Shown: in pieces, positions 1 to 7,992 of the stretch
How the letters are laid out: every line of letters begins with the position of its first letter
How positions within the stretch are numbered: position 1 is the first letter of the stretch
Source: Phocaeicola massiliensis B84634 = Timone 84634 = DSM 17679 = JCM 13223
Lineage (GTDB): Bacteria; Bacteroidota; Bacteroidia; Bacteroidales; Bacteroidaceae
DNA length: 64,000 nucleotides
NCBI RefSeq assembly: GCF_000382445.1
Contig: NZ_KB905472.1
Location: 2,280,602 to 2,344,601, forward strand
Direction: 5' to 3'
Translations under genes and position numbers: made by a program
Notes under the pieces: generated by a model
Seen by the model: only the letters and a program-made list of their open reading frames with translations
What the model was told of the DNA's origin: nothing
Database searches by the model: none

Positions 1-1
1 G

Positions 2-658
2 AACAACCCGCTCTCCGAGGGTGACACGTTCAAAGAAATGGTATGGGGCAAATGCCCGCCACTCTCAAAGCTGCAGTTTGCCGTTGTTTACGGGGATCCG
101 GCTCCGTCCAACTCAAAGAACAAGGCCACCTCTTTCAAAGCCTGTTTCCTTATCGGGTATTATGACGGTAAATTCTACGTTTACACCGGTTATCTTGACC
201 ATGTGGTAAACGAGGAGTACGTGAACTGGTATTATTATCTTCGGGATTACGTGGGGCAAAAAACGCAGGTATATAATTACATCGAAAATAACAAGCTGCA
301 GGATCCTTTCTATGAACAGGTGTTCGTTCCGCTATTTAGCGAGAAAGGAAAACAACTCGGATTTATCGGGATCATACCGGATACCCGGAAGAAACCGGAA
401 AAGTTTGACCGTATCGAGGGAAACCTTGAGCCGATCAACCGGCGAGGACAACTCATCCTCAACATTGACGAAAAGGATAATCCGCACATGAAAAGGCTGG
501 AGGAGCAGTTCCTGCTCATCAACCGAGCTATGAAATCACCCGCTGACGGCGTGGACTGCATCGAGGGTGGCGTGTGGATCATCAACCAAAAGATAAGCAC
601 GCTCTCGGCTGGATCCTACACCGTGGGCGCACGTGTAACCAATAAAAAGAGATTTTAA
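2..658 (+). CDS. Phage terminase large subunit, C-terminal part (5' end outside window)
   Basis: The reading frame is open from the first bases, so this is the last 219 residues of a longer protein. It matches the C-terminal RNase H-like nuclease domain of large terminases: an early VYGDPAPSN segment carrying the first metal-binding aspartate, and a late SPADGVDCIEGGVW segment matching the conserved D-x-x-E region. The missing N-terminal part should hold the packaging ATPase. The protein would cut and pump phage DNA into proheads, corresponding to Mu gp28. It is followed after 2 bp by the gp36-like gene and starts the late cluster seen here. Confidence 0.85.
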   Translation, partial: NNPLSEGDTFKEMVWGKCPPLSKLQFAVVYGDPAPSNSKNKATSFKACFLIGYYDGKFYVYTGYLDHVVNEEYVNWYYYLRDYVGQKTQVYNYIENNKLQDPFYEQVFVPLFSEKGKQLGFIGIIPDTRKKPEKFDRIEGNLEPINRRGQLILNIDEKDNPHMKRLEEQFLLINRAMKSPADGVDCIEGGVWIINQKISTLSAGSYTVGARVTNKKRF

Positions 659-660
659 TC

Positions 661-1086
661 ATGGCATTTATCACACCCAAAGAATTGGAAACGCACCTCT
701 ATAAAGAGAATATAGAGGCTATCAGCAGGGAGGATGAAACAATCCTCACGGCAGCCATAGACGCTGCCCTGCAGGAAGCATACGGATATCTTGGTGCGTA
801 TGACCGCAAAAAGATTTTCGAGGCCACAGGGAGCCAAAGAAACGCCCTCCTGCTCATTTTTGTAAAGGACATAGCCGTGTGGCATTTCGTGAACCTATGC
901 AATGCCGGTACTGACCTGCAGCTCCGGCAGGATAGGTACGAGCGTGCCGTGGCATGGCTCCGGCAAGTGCAGAAATCAGACATTAAGCCTAACCTCCCCA
1001 TTATAGACGAGGACGGTGACGGGAAACCGGATACTGCAGGTGAATATATCTACGGGAGCAATCCCAAGCGTAATCAACATTTTTAA
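661..1086 (+). CDS. DUF1320 / Mu gp36-like protein
   Basis: The 141-residue protein begins MAFITPKELETHL and has the DUF1320 layout: an acidic N-terminal helix, an alanine-rich stretch ending in YGYLGAYDRKKIF, and a hydrophobic helix (LLLIFVKDIAVWHF). In Mu this family (gp36) sits among the head genes and is thought to work at the head-tail connection. Here it lies between terminase and portal genes, closely packed (2 and 3 bp gaps), which supports the call. The C-terminal EDGDGKPD stretch resembles a calcium-binding loop, but I would not assign a function to it. Confidence 0.75.
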   Translation: MAFITPKELETHLYKENIEAISREDETILTAAIDAALQEAYGYLGAYDRKKIFEATGSQRNALLLIFVKDIAVWHFVNLCNAGTDLQLRQDRYERAVAWLRQVQKSDIKPNLPIIDEDGDGKPDTAGEYIYGSNPKRNQHF

Positions 1087-1089
1087 TAT

Positions 1090-3615
1090 ATGACTATGGC
1101 GAACAAGAAAAAAAAGACGGCCACGACAAATGCCGGGGCAAAATCAAAGGAGCAGCTGGTCATCCATCAGATCGTTGTCAAGGCTCCCCAGCGGAAAGTG
1201 TATGACGTGGGGAATTGGCGGACGGCTCTCTCCTCTGCAGACAATGGACGAACAAAGCAGCTGTATGACCTGCTCGATGATATCATGATTGACGGCGTTT
1301 TGAGCGATGCCGTTCAAAAGCGCATCGATGCGGTCACGAACTCGGAGCTTACTTTCCAAAATGCGGCTGGGGAGGAAGTGGAGGAGATCGCAGACCTGAT
1401 GGACACCACCGCATGGGAGGATCTGCTGACTGAAATCCTGAAAAAGAAAATATACGGGCGTTCAGGCATTGAAATGACCTTTAATGACGGTTTCAACGTG
1501 GAACCGATTCCGGCAAAGCATATCAACCTGAAAAACCGCACAATCCTCCGGCAGGACACGGACGAAATAGGCATACCATACGAGGGAGATTCACAGCTGC
1601 TCATTCTCGGCAAAGACCGGGATTTCGGTTTGTTACTCAAGGCGGCTCCCTATGCCATCTACAAACGTGGAGGCTTTGGGGATTGGTCACAATGGATCGA
1701 ACTTTTCGGGATGCCCCAGCGCATCGGTAAATACAACACGTATGATCCGGAGAGCCGCAAGCTGCTGGAGGAGGCTTTCGATAAAGCCGGATCCGCACCG
1801 TATGTGGTCATCCCAAAAGAGGCGGATGTGGAAACCAAAGAGGGCGGAACGGGTTCAGGATCCTCGTACAACGAATTCCGGCAGGCCAACAACGAGGAGA
1901 TGCTGATCACTATCCTCGGACAAACCATGACCACCGTACAGGGAGAGAAAGGCGCACGTTCATTGGGTGAGGTTCACAAGGAGGTAGAGGAGGGAAAGAA
2001 TAAATCTGACCTCCGGTACGTACAGCGTGTCCTCAACCAAAAGGTACTCCCCATGCTGGAGGCGAGAGGGTATCCCGTTGCTGGCGGAAAGTTCATTTTC
2101 CCCAAAGCGGCGGAGCAGCTCTCCGTTGCCGAGGTGGTGCAGCTCTCCGACATCATGGATATCCCGCAGAGCTACCTGCATGAAAAATATTCGATTCCCG
2201 TGCCTAAAGACGGGGAGCCGGTCGCAAAACGTGCCTCCGCTCAGTTCGATATAGGAGAGGATTCGGAGGAGGACACAATCAGTAATGCAGACCGTAATTT
2301 CTTTATGCGCTTATGGGATTTTTTCGTGCAAGCCCCGCAGGTCGGGGCATCCATTGGAAAAGCCCCCATCAGGCTGAATGATAACGCTCCGATGTCGGAA
2401 AAGCTGGCCGCAAGGATTGCAAACGGCGAAACCGGGAAGTTCGATGCGGAGTTGTTCTCCTTTATTGCTACCGACTTTTTGAACGGTGTTCAAAGTGCGT
2501 TCAAACGTTCAATGAACCATGCGGATGTAAGATTCGCATACGGCCTGCAGGATGACGCTTTCATCACCGCTTTGGAGATGAACCTGTTTCATTTCTCCGC
2601 CGGTAAGACGCTGGCGGAAATTCAGGAGCTGAACAAGGCGTTCAGGGAGAGCGGTAATTTTCAGGAGTTCTCCAAAAAAGCGGAGCAAATATGTGGCACG
2701 TTCAATAAAACGTGGCAAAAGACGGAATACGAAACGGCGGTACTAACGGCGGAGTCCGCCAGCAATTACCACCGGCTCATGGGAAAAACGAAAATGTTCC
2801 CTTATTGGAAATATGTCACTGCCGGGGATGAAAAGGTAAGGGAGGAACACCGGAAGCTGGACGGGGTGATATTACCGGCCAATGATCCACGGTGGAAAAA
2901 GATATTCCCGCCCAATGGCTGGAAATGCCGTTGCCGGGTGGTTCCGCTCATGAAACACGAGGTAGAGGGTATAGACATCAACGCCATGCGTGCCATTGTC
3001 GATGAATACCTCGGTACGAGTGAATGGAAAATGAACGAGGCTCAGGGCTGGGATTCAAACCGGGGAGAAACGGCTGAGGTGTTTTCCAAGAACCAGCATT
3101 ATATCCGCAAGTTTCCCGATAAAGCCGCCTCCTTGCTGGGTGACCTGCATTATAATGATTACGGGCTGGAGTCCTTTGGAAAGAAAGCGGCGGCAGCGAC
3201 CGAAAAAGCACCGGTGTTTGCCGGGGATCCGAACCAGTGGAGGGATTCGCATCAGGTGATGGATGACTACAAAGGCCGAAAGGTGCAACTTACGGAGGAG
3301 GTGTTCAAACGCCACACCACAAAGAAATACGAGGAGGCTCGTGTTCCTCTCGTGGAGTGCATCCCGGACGTGCTTAAAAACCCTGACGAGGTATGGATAA
3401 ACGACTATCAAAAGAAGTTCGACAACCTGAACTTTATCAAGTTTTACGAGGATAAGGTGATTAACGTGGTTTGCGAGGTTAAGAACGGAACGCTCTATCA
3501 GGTCACGACATGGTTCGAGATAGAACAAAACGCCAACATCAAGGTGAAAGGCCGCAGGAGCAGAAAGATAGATCCACGATGGAGATATCGCCGTGGTCTG
3601 CTTATCAAAAAGTAA
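1090..3615 (+). CDS. Portal (DUF935/gp29-like) - MuF head protein - C-terminal toxin-like nuclease domain fusion
   Basis: This is an 841-residue three-part protein. Residues about 30-400 match the Mu gp29-like portal family (DUF935), the ring through which DNA enters the head. Residues about 440-640 match the Mu gpF minor head protein, ending in the diagnostic PPNGWKCRCR motif (about 608-616). Residues about 705-841 form a separate domain after an Ala/Lys linker, with RHTTKK (about 741), a central VWINDY and a late VKNGTLYQVTTWF segment. That resembles the Barnase/EndoU/colicin-like RNase domains (PBECR group) attached to MuF proteins of many phages. The portal-MuF fusion is itself uncommon; Mu has two genes. 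A strong hairpin terminator starts inside the stop codon. The toxin assignment is by pattern only. Confidence 0.8.
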   Translation: MTMANKKKKTATTNAGAKSKEQLVIHQIVVKAPQRKVYDVGNWRTALSSADNGRTKQLYDLLDDIMIDGVLSDAVQKRIDAVTNSELTFQNAAGEEVEEIADLMDTTAWEDLLTEILKKKIYGRSGIEMTFNDGFNVEPIPAKHINLKNRTILRQDTDEIGIPYEGDSQLLILGKDRDFGLLLKAAPYAIYKRGGFGDWSQWIELFGMPQRIGKYNTYDPESRKLLEEAFDKAGSAPYVVIPKEADVETKEGGTGSGSSYNEFRQANNEEMLITILGQTMTTVQGEKGARSLGEVHKEVEEGKNKSDLRYVQRVLNQKVLPMLEARGYPVAGGKFIFPKAAEQLSVAEVVQLSDIMDIPQSYLHEKYSIPVPKDGEPVAKRASAQFDIGEDSEEDTISNADRNFFMRLWDFFVQAPQVGASIGKAPIRLNDNAPMSEKLAARIANGETGKFDAELFSFIATDFLNGVQSAFKRSMNHADVRFAYGLQDDAFITALEMNLFHFSAGKTLAEIQELNKAFRESGNFQEFSKKAEQICGTFNKTWQKTEYETAVLTAESASNYHRLMGKTKMFPYWKYVTAGDEKVREEHRKLDGVILPANDPRWKKIFPPNGWKCRCRVVPLMKHEVEGIDINAMRAIVDEYLGTSEWKMNEAQGWDSNRGETAEVFSKNQHYIRKFPDKAASLLGDLHYNDYGLESFGKKAAAATEKAPVFAGDPNQWRDSHQVMDDYKGRKVQLTEEVFKRHTTKKYEEARVPLVECIPDVLKNPDEVWINDYQKKFDNLNFIKFYEDKVINVVCEVKNGTLYQVTTWFEIEQNANIKVKGRRSRKIDPRWRYRRGLLIKK

Positions 3616-3640
3616 AAGGAGGCTCTGAGAACCTCCTTTT
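3614..3640 (+). terminator. Rho-independent terminator after the portal-MuF-toxin gene
   Basis: A perfect 9-bp stem, AAAAGGAGG / CCTCCTTTT, with a 9-nt loop overlaps the stop codon of the upstream gene. It lies inside what would otherwise be one late operon, so it may lower expression of the following morphogenesis genes or mark an insertion of the toxin end. Confidence 0.7.
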
Positions 3641-3741
3641 ATATACGGATTAACATCCCGCTCCGCCGTATAAAGCCCGGACTTTTTGATGCCCCCGTCA
3701 TCCGTCAGGTGTTGGCATATTCGATTCATCCCCGGAGCGAT

Positions 3742-4254
3742 ATGCTTACGGAAGCAAATATACAAAATTATTTCAATATGAATATCAAAGAATTAAATAA
3801 TTATCTGCAATCGCTCCCGGAGGAGATAATCTCCGATGCGGCAGAAATCGTGGTGGAAACGGCCACGGAATACTATAAATCAGCTTTCAAGAAGAAAGCA
3901 TTTGACGGGAACCCGTGGACTCCGGCAAAAGCACCGAAAACAACCGGTTCCCTGCTGATCGACTCCGGTGCGCTGGTGAACAGTATCAGACCGGCGGTGA
4001 TAACTCCCCAGCGGGTGGTTATCTCTGCAGGGAATGAAAAGATAGATTACGCTCAGGTACACAACGAGGGATTCAAAGGTATAGTACCCGTACCGGCACA
4101 CACCCGGAAAACAAAACGGAAAGATGTACCGGTCAAGGCGCACACCCGGAAAACTAACATCCCGAAACGTGAATTCATGGGAGATTCCGAAGAATTGAAC
4201 GAGCAGATACACGCACGGATAGAGGGATATATTGACTCACTTAACAATGAATAG
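3742..4254 (+). CDS. Phage virion morphogenesis protein (Mu gpG-like)
   Basis: About 170 residues. An N-terminal helix (IKELNNYLQSLPEEI) is followed by a VVETATEYYKSAFKKKAFDGNPW segment, which is the start pattern of gpG/tail-completion proteins (..F....Fdg..W.p), and a GSLLIDSGALVNSI segment typical of this family. The C-terminal half is basic with a near-duplicated AHTRKTK / AHTRKTN pair. I chose the ATG at 3742, preceded by GGAG at 3734-3737; a GTG at 3709 and an ATG at 3778 are alternatives. It would help complete heads or join head to tail, and it sits 2 bp before the next gene. Confidence 0.75.
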   Translation: MLTEANIQNYFNMNIKELNNYLQSLPEEIISDAAEIVVETATEYYKSAFKKKAFDGNPWTPAKAPKTTGSLLIDSGALVNSIRPAVITPQRVVISAGNEKIDYAQVHNEGFKGIVPVPAHTRKTKRKDVPVKAHTRKTNIPKREFMGDSEELNEQIHARIEGYIDSLNNE

Positions 4255-4256
4255 CT

Positions 4257-4688
4257 ATGAACAAAGAAATTTTTATTGCCGTTTGTGACCGGCTGAAAAC
4301 AGAAGTACCACAACTCCGGTGGATAGATGCCGAGGAGGGACAACTTAACACGGGAGAGCGGCCTGCTGTGGCTTTCCCGTGCTGCCTGATAGATATATCT
4401 TACCCGTCCTGCGAAACCCACATGGGTGGACGGCAAAAGATAAATGCGCAAATACAACTCAGGGTGGCCTTTCAAGCCGGAGGGAGTACAAATGCGGCAG
4501 CCCCTAAACTTGTCAGGGAACACGCTCTCTCCTGCATGGACACGTTGGATAAGATACACGAGGCTTTGCAATGGTGGAACGGCGGGAACCTTTTCAACCC
4601 GATGCGCCGCCTCCGGGGTGCGCCGGAAAAAAGAGCGGACGGTCTGAAAGTGTATAACGTGATCTATGAAACCGAGTTTATGGATTAG
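4257..4688 (+). CDS. Phage tail-terminator/tail-completion-like protein
   Basis: 143 residues: MNKEIFIAVCDRL, a predicted helix, then a beta-rich middle (PAVAFPCCLIDISY, INAQIQLRVAFQ) and a second helix. Its size, fold pattern and position directly after the gpG-like gene resemble small tail-completion or minor tail proteins, but there is no signature motif I can name, so the function rests on context. It overlaps the 3' end of the convergent minus-strand gene by 4 bp, which marks the end of the visible late cluster. Confidence 0.5.
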   Translation: MNKEIFIAVCDRLKTEVPQLRWIDAEEGQLNTGERPAVAFPCCLIDISYPSCETHMGGRQKINAQIQLRVAFQAGGSTNAAAPKLVREHALSCMDTLDKIHEALQWWNGGNLFNPMRRLRGAPEKRADGLKVYNVIYETEFMD

Positions 4689-5032
4689 TTCCAATCAAAG
4701 CCGGGAAACATCGCTTTGAGCTTGCGGGTGGACGCTTTGGAACGCAGGAGTTCATTGTAAAAATCATCCTGTTCCACCAGCGTGTTGCTGATGGTTCGCT
4801 CTTCGACAAAGAACTCGTTATCGGAAAGGATTCTCAGCACGTCATCGAAGCGGCGGCGTTTGATCTCAGTCCAATAGTAATAACGGGCGGTCATGATGCG
4901 GTTCCGCTTTTCGAGGCGGTCACGGCGGGAGGTGATGGCAGCATCGGAGGAGGCAACCGTGCGTGTTCTGCGGCGGTTACCGGCTTTCTCTATTTCCGGG
5001 CAAAAAAACGGTATTACGAGCTGCTCCTGCAT
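4685..5032 (-). CDS. Unrecognised basic phage protein with its own promoter
   Basis: 115 residues, rich in Arg/Lys in the first half (RRRTRTVASSDAAITSRRD) and helical in the second. I do not recognise the family. It stands alone: downstream of the early-operon terminator (5084-5120) and convergent with the structural genes. A TACCTTTG box on the minus strand (5060-5053) lies 20 nt before the start codon, with TTTCG 19 bp further upstream in the -33 position. A separately transcribed small basic protein at the early/late boundary could be a regulator, such as a Mu C or Mor counterpart, but no helix-turn-helix is evident. Confidence 0.6.
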   Translation of the reverse strand: MQEQLVIPFFCPEIEKAGNRRRTRTVASSDAAITSRRDRLEKRNRIMTARYYYWTEIKRRRFDDVLRILSDNEFFVEERTISNTLVEQDDFYNELLRSKASTRKLKAMFPGFDWN

Positions 5033-5052
5033 ATTGATTTGATTACTTAATA

Positions 5053-5084
5053 CAAAGGTACATTATTTGCACCATAGTACGAAA
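5053..5084 (-). promoter_or_regulatory. Bacteroides-type promoter for the gene at 4685-5032
   Basis: Minus strand -7 box TACCTTTG at 5060-5053, with TTTCG about 19 bp upstream (one mismatch to TTTG) next to the terminator stem. It fits the TTTG / TAnnTTTG rule for the housekeeping sigma factor of Bacteroides. Confidence 0.6.
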
Positions 5085-5120
5085 AAAGTCCGCTGAAAAT
5101 TAGGATTTCAGCGGACTTTT
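5084..5120. terminator. Strong bidirectional terminator, end of phage early operon
   Basis: Perfect 15-bp stem AAAAGTCCGCTGAAA (5084-5098) / TTTCAGCGGACTTTT (5106-5120) with a 7-nt loop, flanked by T-runs on both strands. It closes the minus-strand operon that runs from 13,247. Confidence 0.9.
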
Positions 5121-5139
5121 ATTATTGATTAAAGGGCTT

Positions 5140-5382
5140 TTACATTGCAAGCATACCCTCTTTGTCATCCTTACCCGGAACGAACGGCTTTATAGTGGTT
5201 ATCACCGAGCTGGTCACTTTCACTCTGCCGGATCCGAGGCAGGTCGGACATTGGCAGGATCCGGATACCTTTGTCCTGTTCTCATCGCTGTACTCGAATA
5301 CAACGCCTTTTCCCTCGCAACGCTTGCATACAGCCACACGGGTGGGAATATACCGGGCTTTCGCATTATTCGTCTGTTCCAT
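5140..5382 (-). CDS. Small phage protein with DnaJ-type zinc-finger motifs
   Basis: 80 residues. Two Cys motifs of the DnaJ central-domain type are visible: CKRCEGKG and CPTCLGSG, separated by about 25 residues. They should bind zinc and form a hairpin-like finger. There is no J domain. This is the last gene of the early operon; its start lies inside the end of the preceding gene (17-bp overlap). A second protein with the same arrangement lies at 7993-8220. The role is unknown; such fingers usually mediate protein or nucleic-acid contacts. Confidence 0.7.
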   Translation of the reverse strand: MEQTNNAKARYIPTRVAVCKRCEGKGVVFEYSDENRTKVSGSCQCPTCLGSGRVKVTSSVITTIKPFVPGKDDKEGMLAM

Positions 5383-5650
5383 CTGATTCCTCCTTTATTA
5401 TGGTTAATTCTTCACTTGATTTCGGGTGATACATGAAATCGGTTTTGAGCTTTTTGAAAACCGTCAGTTCCACCTGAAAATCCTCAAATTCCTTGTTCCG
5501 GCTGGAAAGCTGGCGTTTGATGAACTCGGTAACGTCACGTTTCATTTCAGGAACCGACATCTCGACACCGGTTTCCGGCACGTATAAGCCCTCAAGCCGG
5601 AGCTTGCGGTAACCTCTGCGGTGGATTTGGAATTGAACTTTGTATATCAT
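5366..5650 (-). CDS. Hypothetical phage early protein
   Basis: 94 residues, MIYKVQFQIHRRGYRKLRLEGLYVPETG... The first half looks like beta strands; the second is a charged helix and an acidic tail (KEESDGTDE). I do not recognise it. It is co-directional with its neighbours (12-bp gap upstream, 17-bp overlap downstream), so it is part of the early operon. Confidence 0.55.
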   Translation of the reverse strand: MIYKVQFQIHRRGYRKLRLEGLYVPETGVEMSVPEMKRDVTEFIKRQLSSRNKEFEDFQVELTVFKKLKTDFMYHPKSSEELTIIKEESDGTDE

Positions 5651-5662
5651 GACCGTCCCTCC

Positions 5663-6331
5663 TTATGCTTCTGTCATACCCAGAGGAATGGTCACCCACA
5701 TACCGTCCTCGTTCTTCATTTCCGCTCTCACAAACTGTTTGCTGATCGCTGGCTGGTATGCCTCCTCGATGATGCGGACACCCTCCATGAAACGGTCATT
5801 GTTGCTTTCTTCCGCAATCTTACGGAGCTGGACGATACGGCTGGCTTTTAACGTGCCTTTGGCATCACGTGCCAGCAGCTTCAAAACCATGCTCACGAGT
5901 GATTTCGTTTTAGCATTGTCGGCGAGGCTCTCGATGTATTCTTTCACGATCACGATTCCGTCCTCCACCGTGTCACGGTAGCCGTCCGTCACGTACACTC
6001 CGAGAGTGATGCGCTTGGTTCCCTCCGAATTGGTAAAGGTATGGCTGCGCTGGTCATCCTTTACGACTTTCAGAACCTCGCATTTCATGTCAAGGATACT
6101 CTTAAAGTTCTCCAGCACCGTCTTTTTGGTTTCCTTGATATCCTCACTCAAGGAGAGGAGTACCGGGATTGCGCTGTTCACTTCATCATCCACCATTTGG
6201 CGGTACGTTTCACGTTCGGCTTTCGCCTTTTCCTGAGCCTCTTTTTTGGCCTTTTCTTTACGGAAAGCCTCGAATTGAGCCTTTTCCTCTGCCGTCATTT
6301 CAACGGTCTGCTTTTCTTCAATCTGTGCCAT
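5663..6331 (-). CDS. DUF3164 family phage protein
   Basis: 222 residues from the ATG at 6331, which I prefer to a longer frame because MAQIEEKQTVEMTAEEKA is the natural start and the upstream part is compositionally unlike it. A highly charged coiled-coil (about 15-50) leads into VDDEVNSAIPVLLSLSEDIKETKKTVLENFKS and then a segment RSHTFTNSEGTKRITLG and a DGYRDTVEDG loop. That is the pattern of DUF3164, a family carried in the semi-essential early region of Mu-like phages (sometimes annotated as sulfate-transporter-like or recombination-associated). The precise function is unknown. Confidence 0.75.
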   Translation of the reverse strand: MAQIEEKQTVEMTAEEKAQFEAFRKEKAKKEAQEKAKAERETYRQMVDDEVNSAIPVLLSLSEDIKETKKTVLENFKSILDMKCEVLKVVKDDQRSHTFTNSEGTKRITLGVYVTDGYRDTVEDGIVIVKEYIESLADNAKTKSLVSMVLKLLARDAKGTLKASRIVQLRKIAEESNNDRFMEGVRIIEEAYQPAISKQFVRAEMKNEDGMWVTIPLGMTEA

Positions 6332-6362
6332 AATATCACATTTTAAATGGTTTATAAATAAG

Positions 6363-6785
6363 TTAATTGAGTTCTTTCTTTGCTTTCTGCATATCCTTTT
6401 GCCGGATGGAGCGGATCCGGAGCAATACCGCATCCAAATCATCAGCGGACAACTCCCTGAATTTCTTTCCTGCGATACGAACGCCCAAACAAAAGTTATC
6501 CACCGCCGCCCAATTTGCCGTATCAATACCCATCAACTGCATTTGGTGGAGAACGGCAGAGCGTTTCTTTTTCAGAACCTCGTAACTGACCGGACGGCTG
6601 GATCCGGTCTGCTTCTCCATCTCCCGTATCATCGAGTTATATTCACTCAAAGTCATTTCTCTCAGTGAGTCCGTCCGCCCATTCGTAAAGCTGGATACAA
6701 GCTGCAGCTTTAAACCGTCCCTGTCAGAACAGGGCATTTTCGCCAGCAGCGTCCAAAAACGTGAATAACTGTTTGTCTTTGCCAT
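6363..6785 (-). CDS. DUF1018-like (Mu gp16-family) regulatory protein
   Basis: 140 residues from the ATG at 6785. The C-terminal part (NWAAVDNFCLGVRIAGKKFRELSADDLDAVLLRIRSI) has the W...V..F.....iaGK.f..l...eL pattern of the DUF1018/gp16 family of Mu-like phages. The N-terminal half is basic and helical. The next gene upstream ends 2 bp before this start. Family members lie in the early region and their role is not settled. Confidence 0.65.
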   Translation of the reverse strand: MAKTNSYSRFWTLLAKMPCSDRDGLKLQLVSSFTNGRTDSLREMTLSEYNSMIREMEKQTGSSRPVSYEVLKKKRSAVLHQMQLMGIDTANWAAVDNFCLGVRIAGKKFRELSADDLDAVLLRIRSIRQKDMQKAKKELN

Positions 6786-6787
6786 AA

Positions 6788-7057
6788 TCAATCAAGTTCA
6801 GGGGTTTCACTCTCTTTTAGGGATTGCAGAACGTACAATTCGGTAATGGCCGGGTTCGTCCCCAAATTACTTTCGCCGGAGTCATAGGCCAACTCAAATT
6901 CACGCTGACAAATGGCTCGCTGCTCCTGCAGCTTGGATGCCGCATACTCTTTCATGGCATCGACAATACGTTTCAATTCTTCGGGAGAGAACTTTCTGCC
7001 GAGTTCCTCGTTCTTTTTCAGGCTGAATACCTGTCTTAATGCTGATAACGCTTTCAT
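6788..7057 (-). CDS. Hypothetical phage early protein
   Basis: 89 residues, almost entirely predicted helix: MKALSALRQVFSLKKNEELGRKF, then an amphipathic stretch LKRIVDAMKEYAASKLQEQRAI. The tail is acidic. It is not a family I recognise. It overlaps the preceding gene by 4 bp (ATGA-type overlap at 7054-7057), so the two are probably translationally coupled. Confidence 0.55.
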   Translation of the reverse strand: MKALSALRQVFSLKKNEELGRKFSPEELKRIVDAMKEYAASKLQEQRAICQREFELAYDSGESNLGTNPAITELYVLQSLKESETPELD

Positions 7058-7284
7058 ATTTGCACGACTTTTACAGGTTGTTGTACTACTTTTACCATTG
7101 CCTCCGGCACATCCTTGATGATAGCTGCGGCCAGCTCCGGGTTCCGGAGTTCAACCACCGCCCAATCATCTTTCTTGGCCGGGCTGATCAGCAATTTCTC
7201 CGGTCGGTTAAAGCAAGTCCAATTCATAAGGACTGTACTTAAAGAGGCCACCGGTAAGCCTATTTGATAAAGATCATTTCCCAT
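7054..7284 (-). CDS. Hypothetical phage early protein
   Basis: 76 residues with no recognised motif; it ends in a valine-rich VVQQPVKVVQI. Its start overlaps the end of the DUF2786 gene by 11 bp and its stop overlaps the next start by 4 bp, so it belongs to the same early transcript. Confidence 0.5.
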   Translation of the reverse strand: MGNDLYQIGLPVASLSTVLMNWTCFNRPEKLLISPAKKDDWAVVELRNPELAAAIIKDVPEAMVKVVQQPVKVVQI

Positions 7285-7984
7285 TGATTTGCTTGTTTAA
7301 ATTGATCTTTGAACCGTCATCGTACCCGGAACAATAGGCGGAAGTGTTCACTTTATTCCGGTTCTTGGATTTATGGGTGGTTGTGCCTATCGATTGAAAA
7401 TAATCATCAATCAAATGGTTGTGACACAGCATCAGTCCGGTTTCCTCCGCTGTTTTCCGAATGCTCTCAAATTGTTTCCGCAAACCGGTGCAACATCCCA
7501 ACAAATAAGATTTTATATAATTCCGTTTAAACTTCTTTGTCCGGTAATACCCTCTGCGGGTAGCCACATACTCGGTGCAACGTTCTACCGACAACCGGCG
7601 GAATACAGACCTCAAGTAATTATAAAGCGAGAGCACAACTTCCGCATTTTCCCGTGTACCGACTACCACCATGTAAGTCGTACCTCCATGCAACAAAATC
7701 CGGCAAAAATTATACTCGCATATAATCCGCAACAAATCCCTTTTCCAAATATTCCCATACGTGTCCTGATAGGTTATTTTCTCCGATTCACTCACGGATA
7801 TCATATTCTTTTGTTCTTCCGGGGTAACATCCATCAATGACAAGTTATAGGATGTCAGCAGCCGGTTTACAGCCTCCGCAGCTGCATGGGCTTCTCCCTC
7901 GGATCCGATTTTTATGGCGGATTCTTTTAACCGGAGCAGCTTTCTAATTTTCGCCAATATATTTTCAGGTACTTCTTTTTCCAT
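7274..7984 (-). CDS. DUF2786-containing phage protein
   Basis: 236 residues. The N-terminal 50 (ILAKIRKLLRLKES... EGEAHAAAEAVNRLLTSYNLS) are a clear DUF2786 helical domain. The rest contains a conserved-looking middle (WKRDLLRIICEYNFCRILLHGG, VVVGTRENAEVVLSLYNYL) like the partner domain often found after DUF2786, ending in a YCSGYDDGSKINLN motif. The family is common in phage early regions, and its role (probably nucleic-acid related) is unknown. Sequence composition resembles the neighbouring phage genes. Confidence 0.75.
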   Translation of the reverse strand: MEKEVPENILAKIRKLLRLKESAIKIGSEGEAHAAAEAVNRLLTSYNLSLMDVTPEEQKNMISVSESEKITYQDTYGNIWKRDLLRIICEYNFCRILLHGGTTYMVVVGTRENAEVVLSLYNYLRSVFRRLSVERCTEYVATRRGYYRTKKFKRNYIKSYLLGCCTGLRKQFESIRKTAEETGLMLCHNHLIDDYFQSIGTTTHKSKNRNKVNTSAYCSGYDDGSKINLNKQINGK

Positions 7985-7992
7985 CGTTCATT

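Noticed and set aside
3055-3765. 236-codon minus-strand frame opposite the toxin-like domain, a possible antitoxin
   Set aside because: It is a shadow of the plus-strand gene: composition without coherent domains, no promoter and no operon partner.
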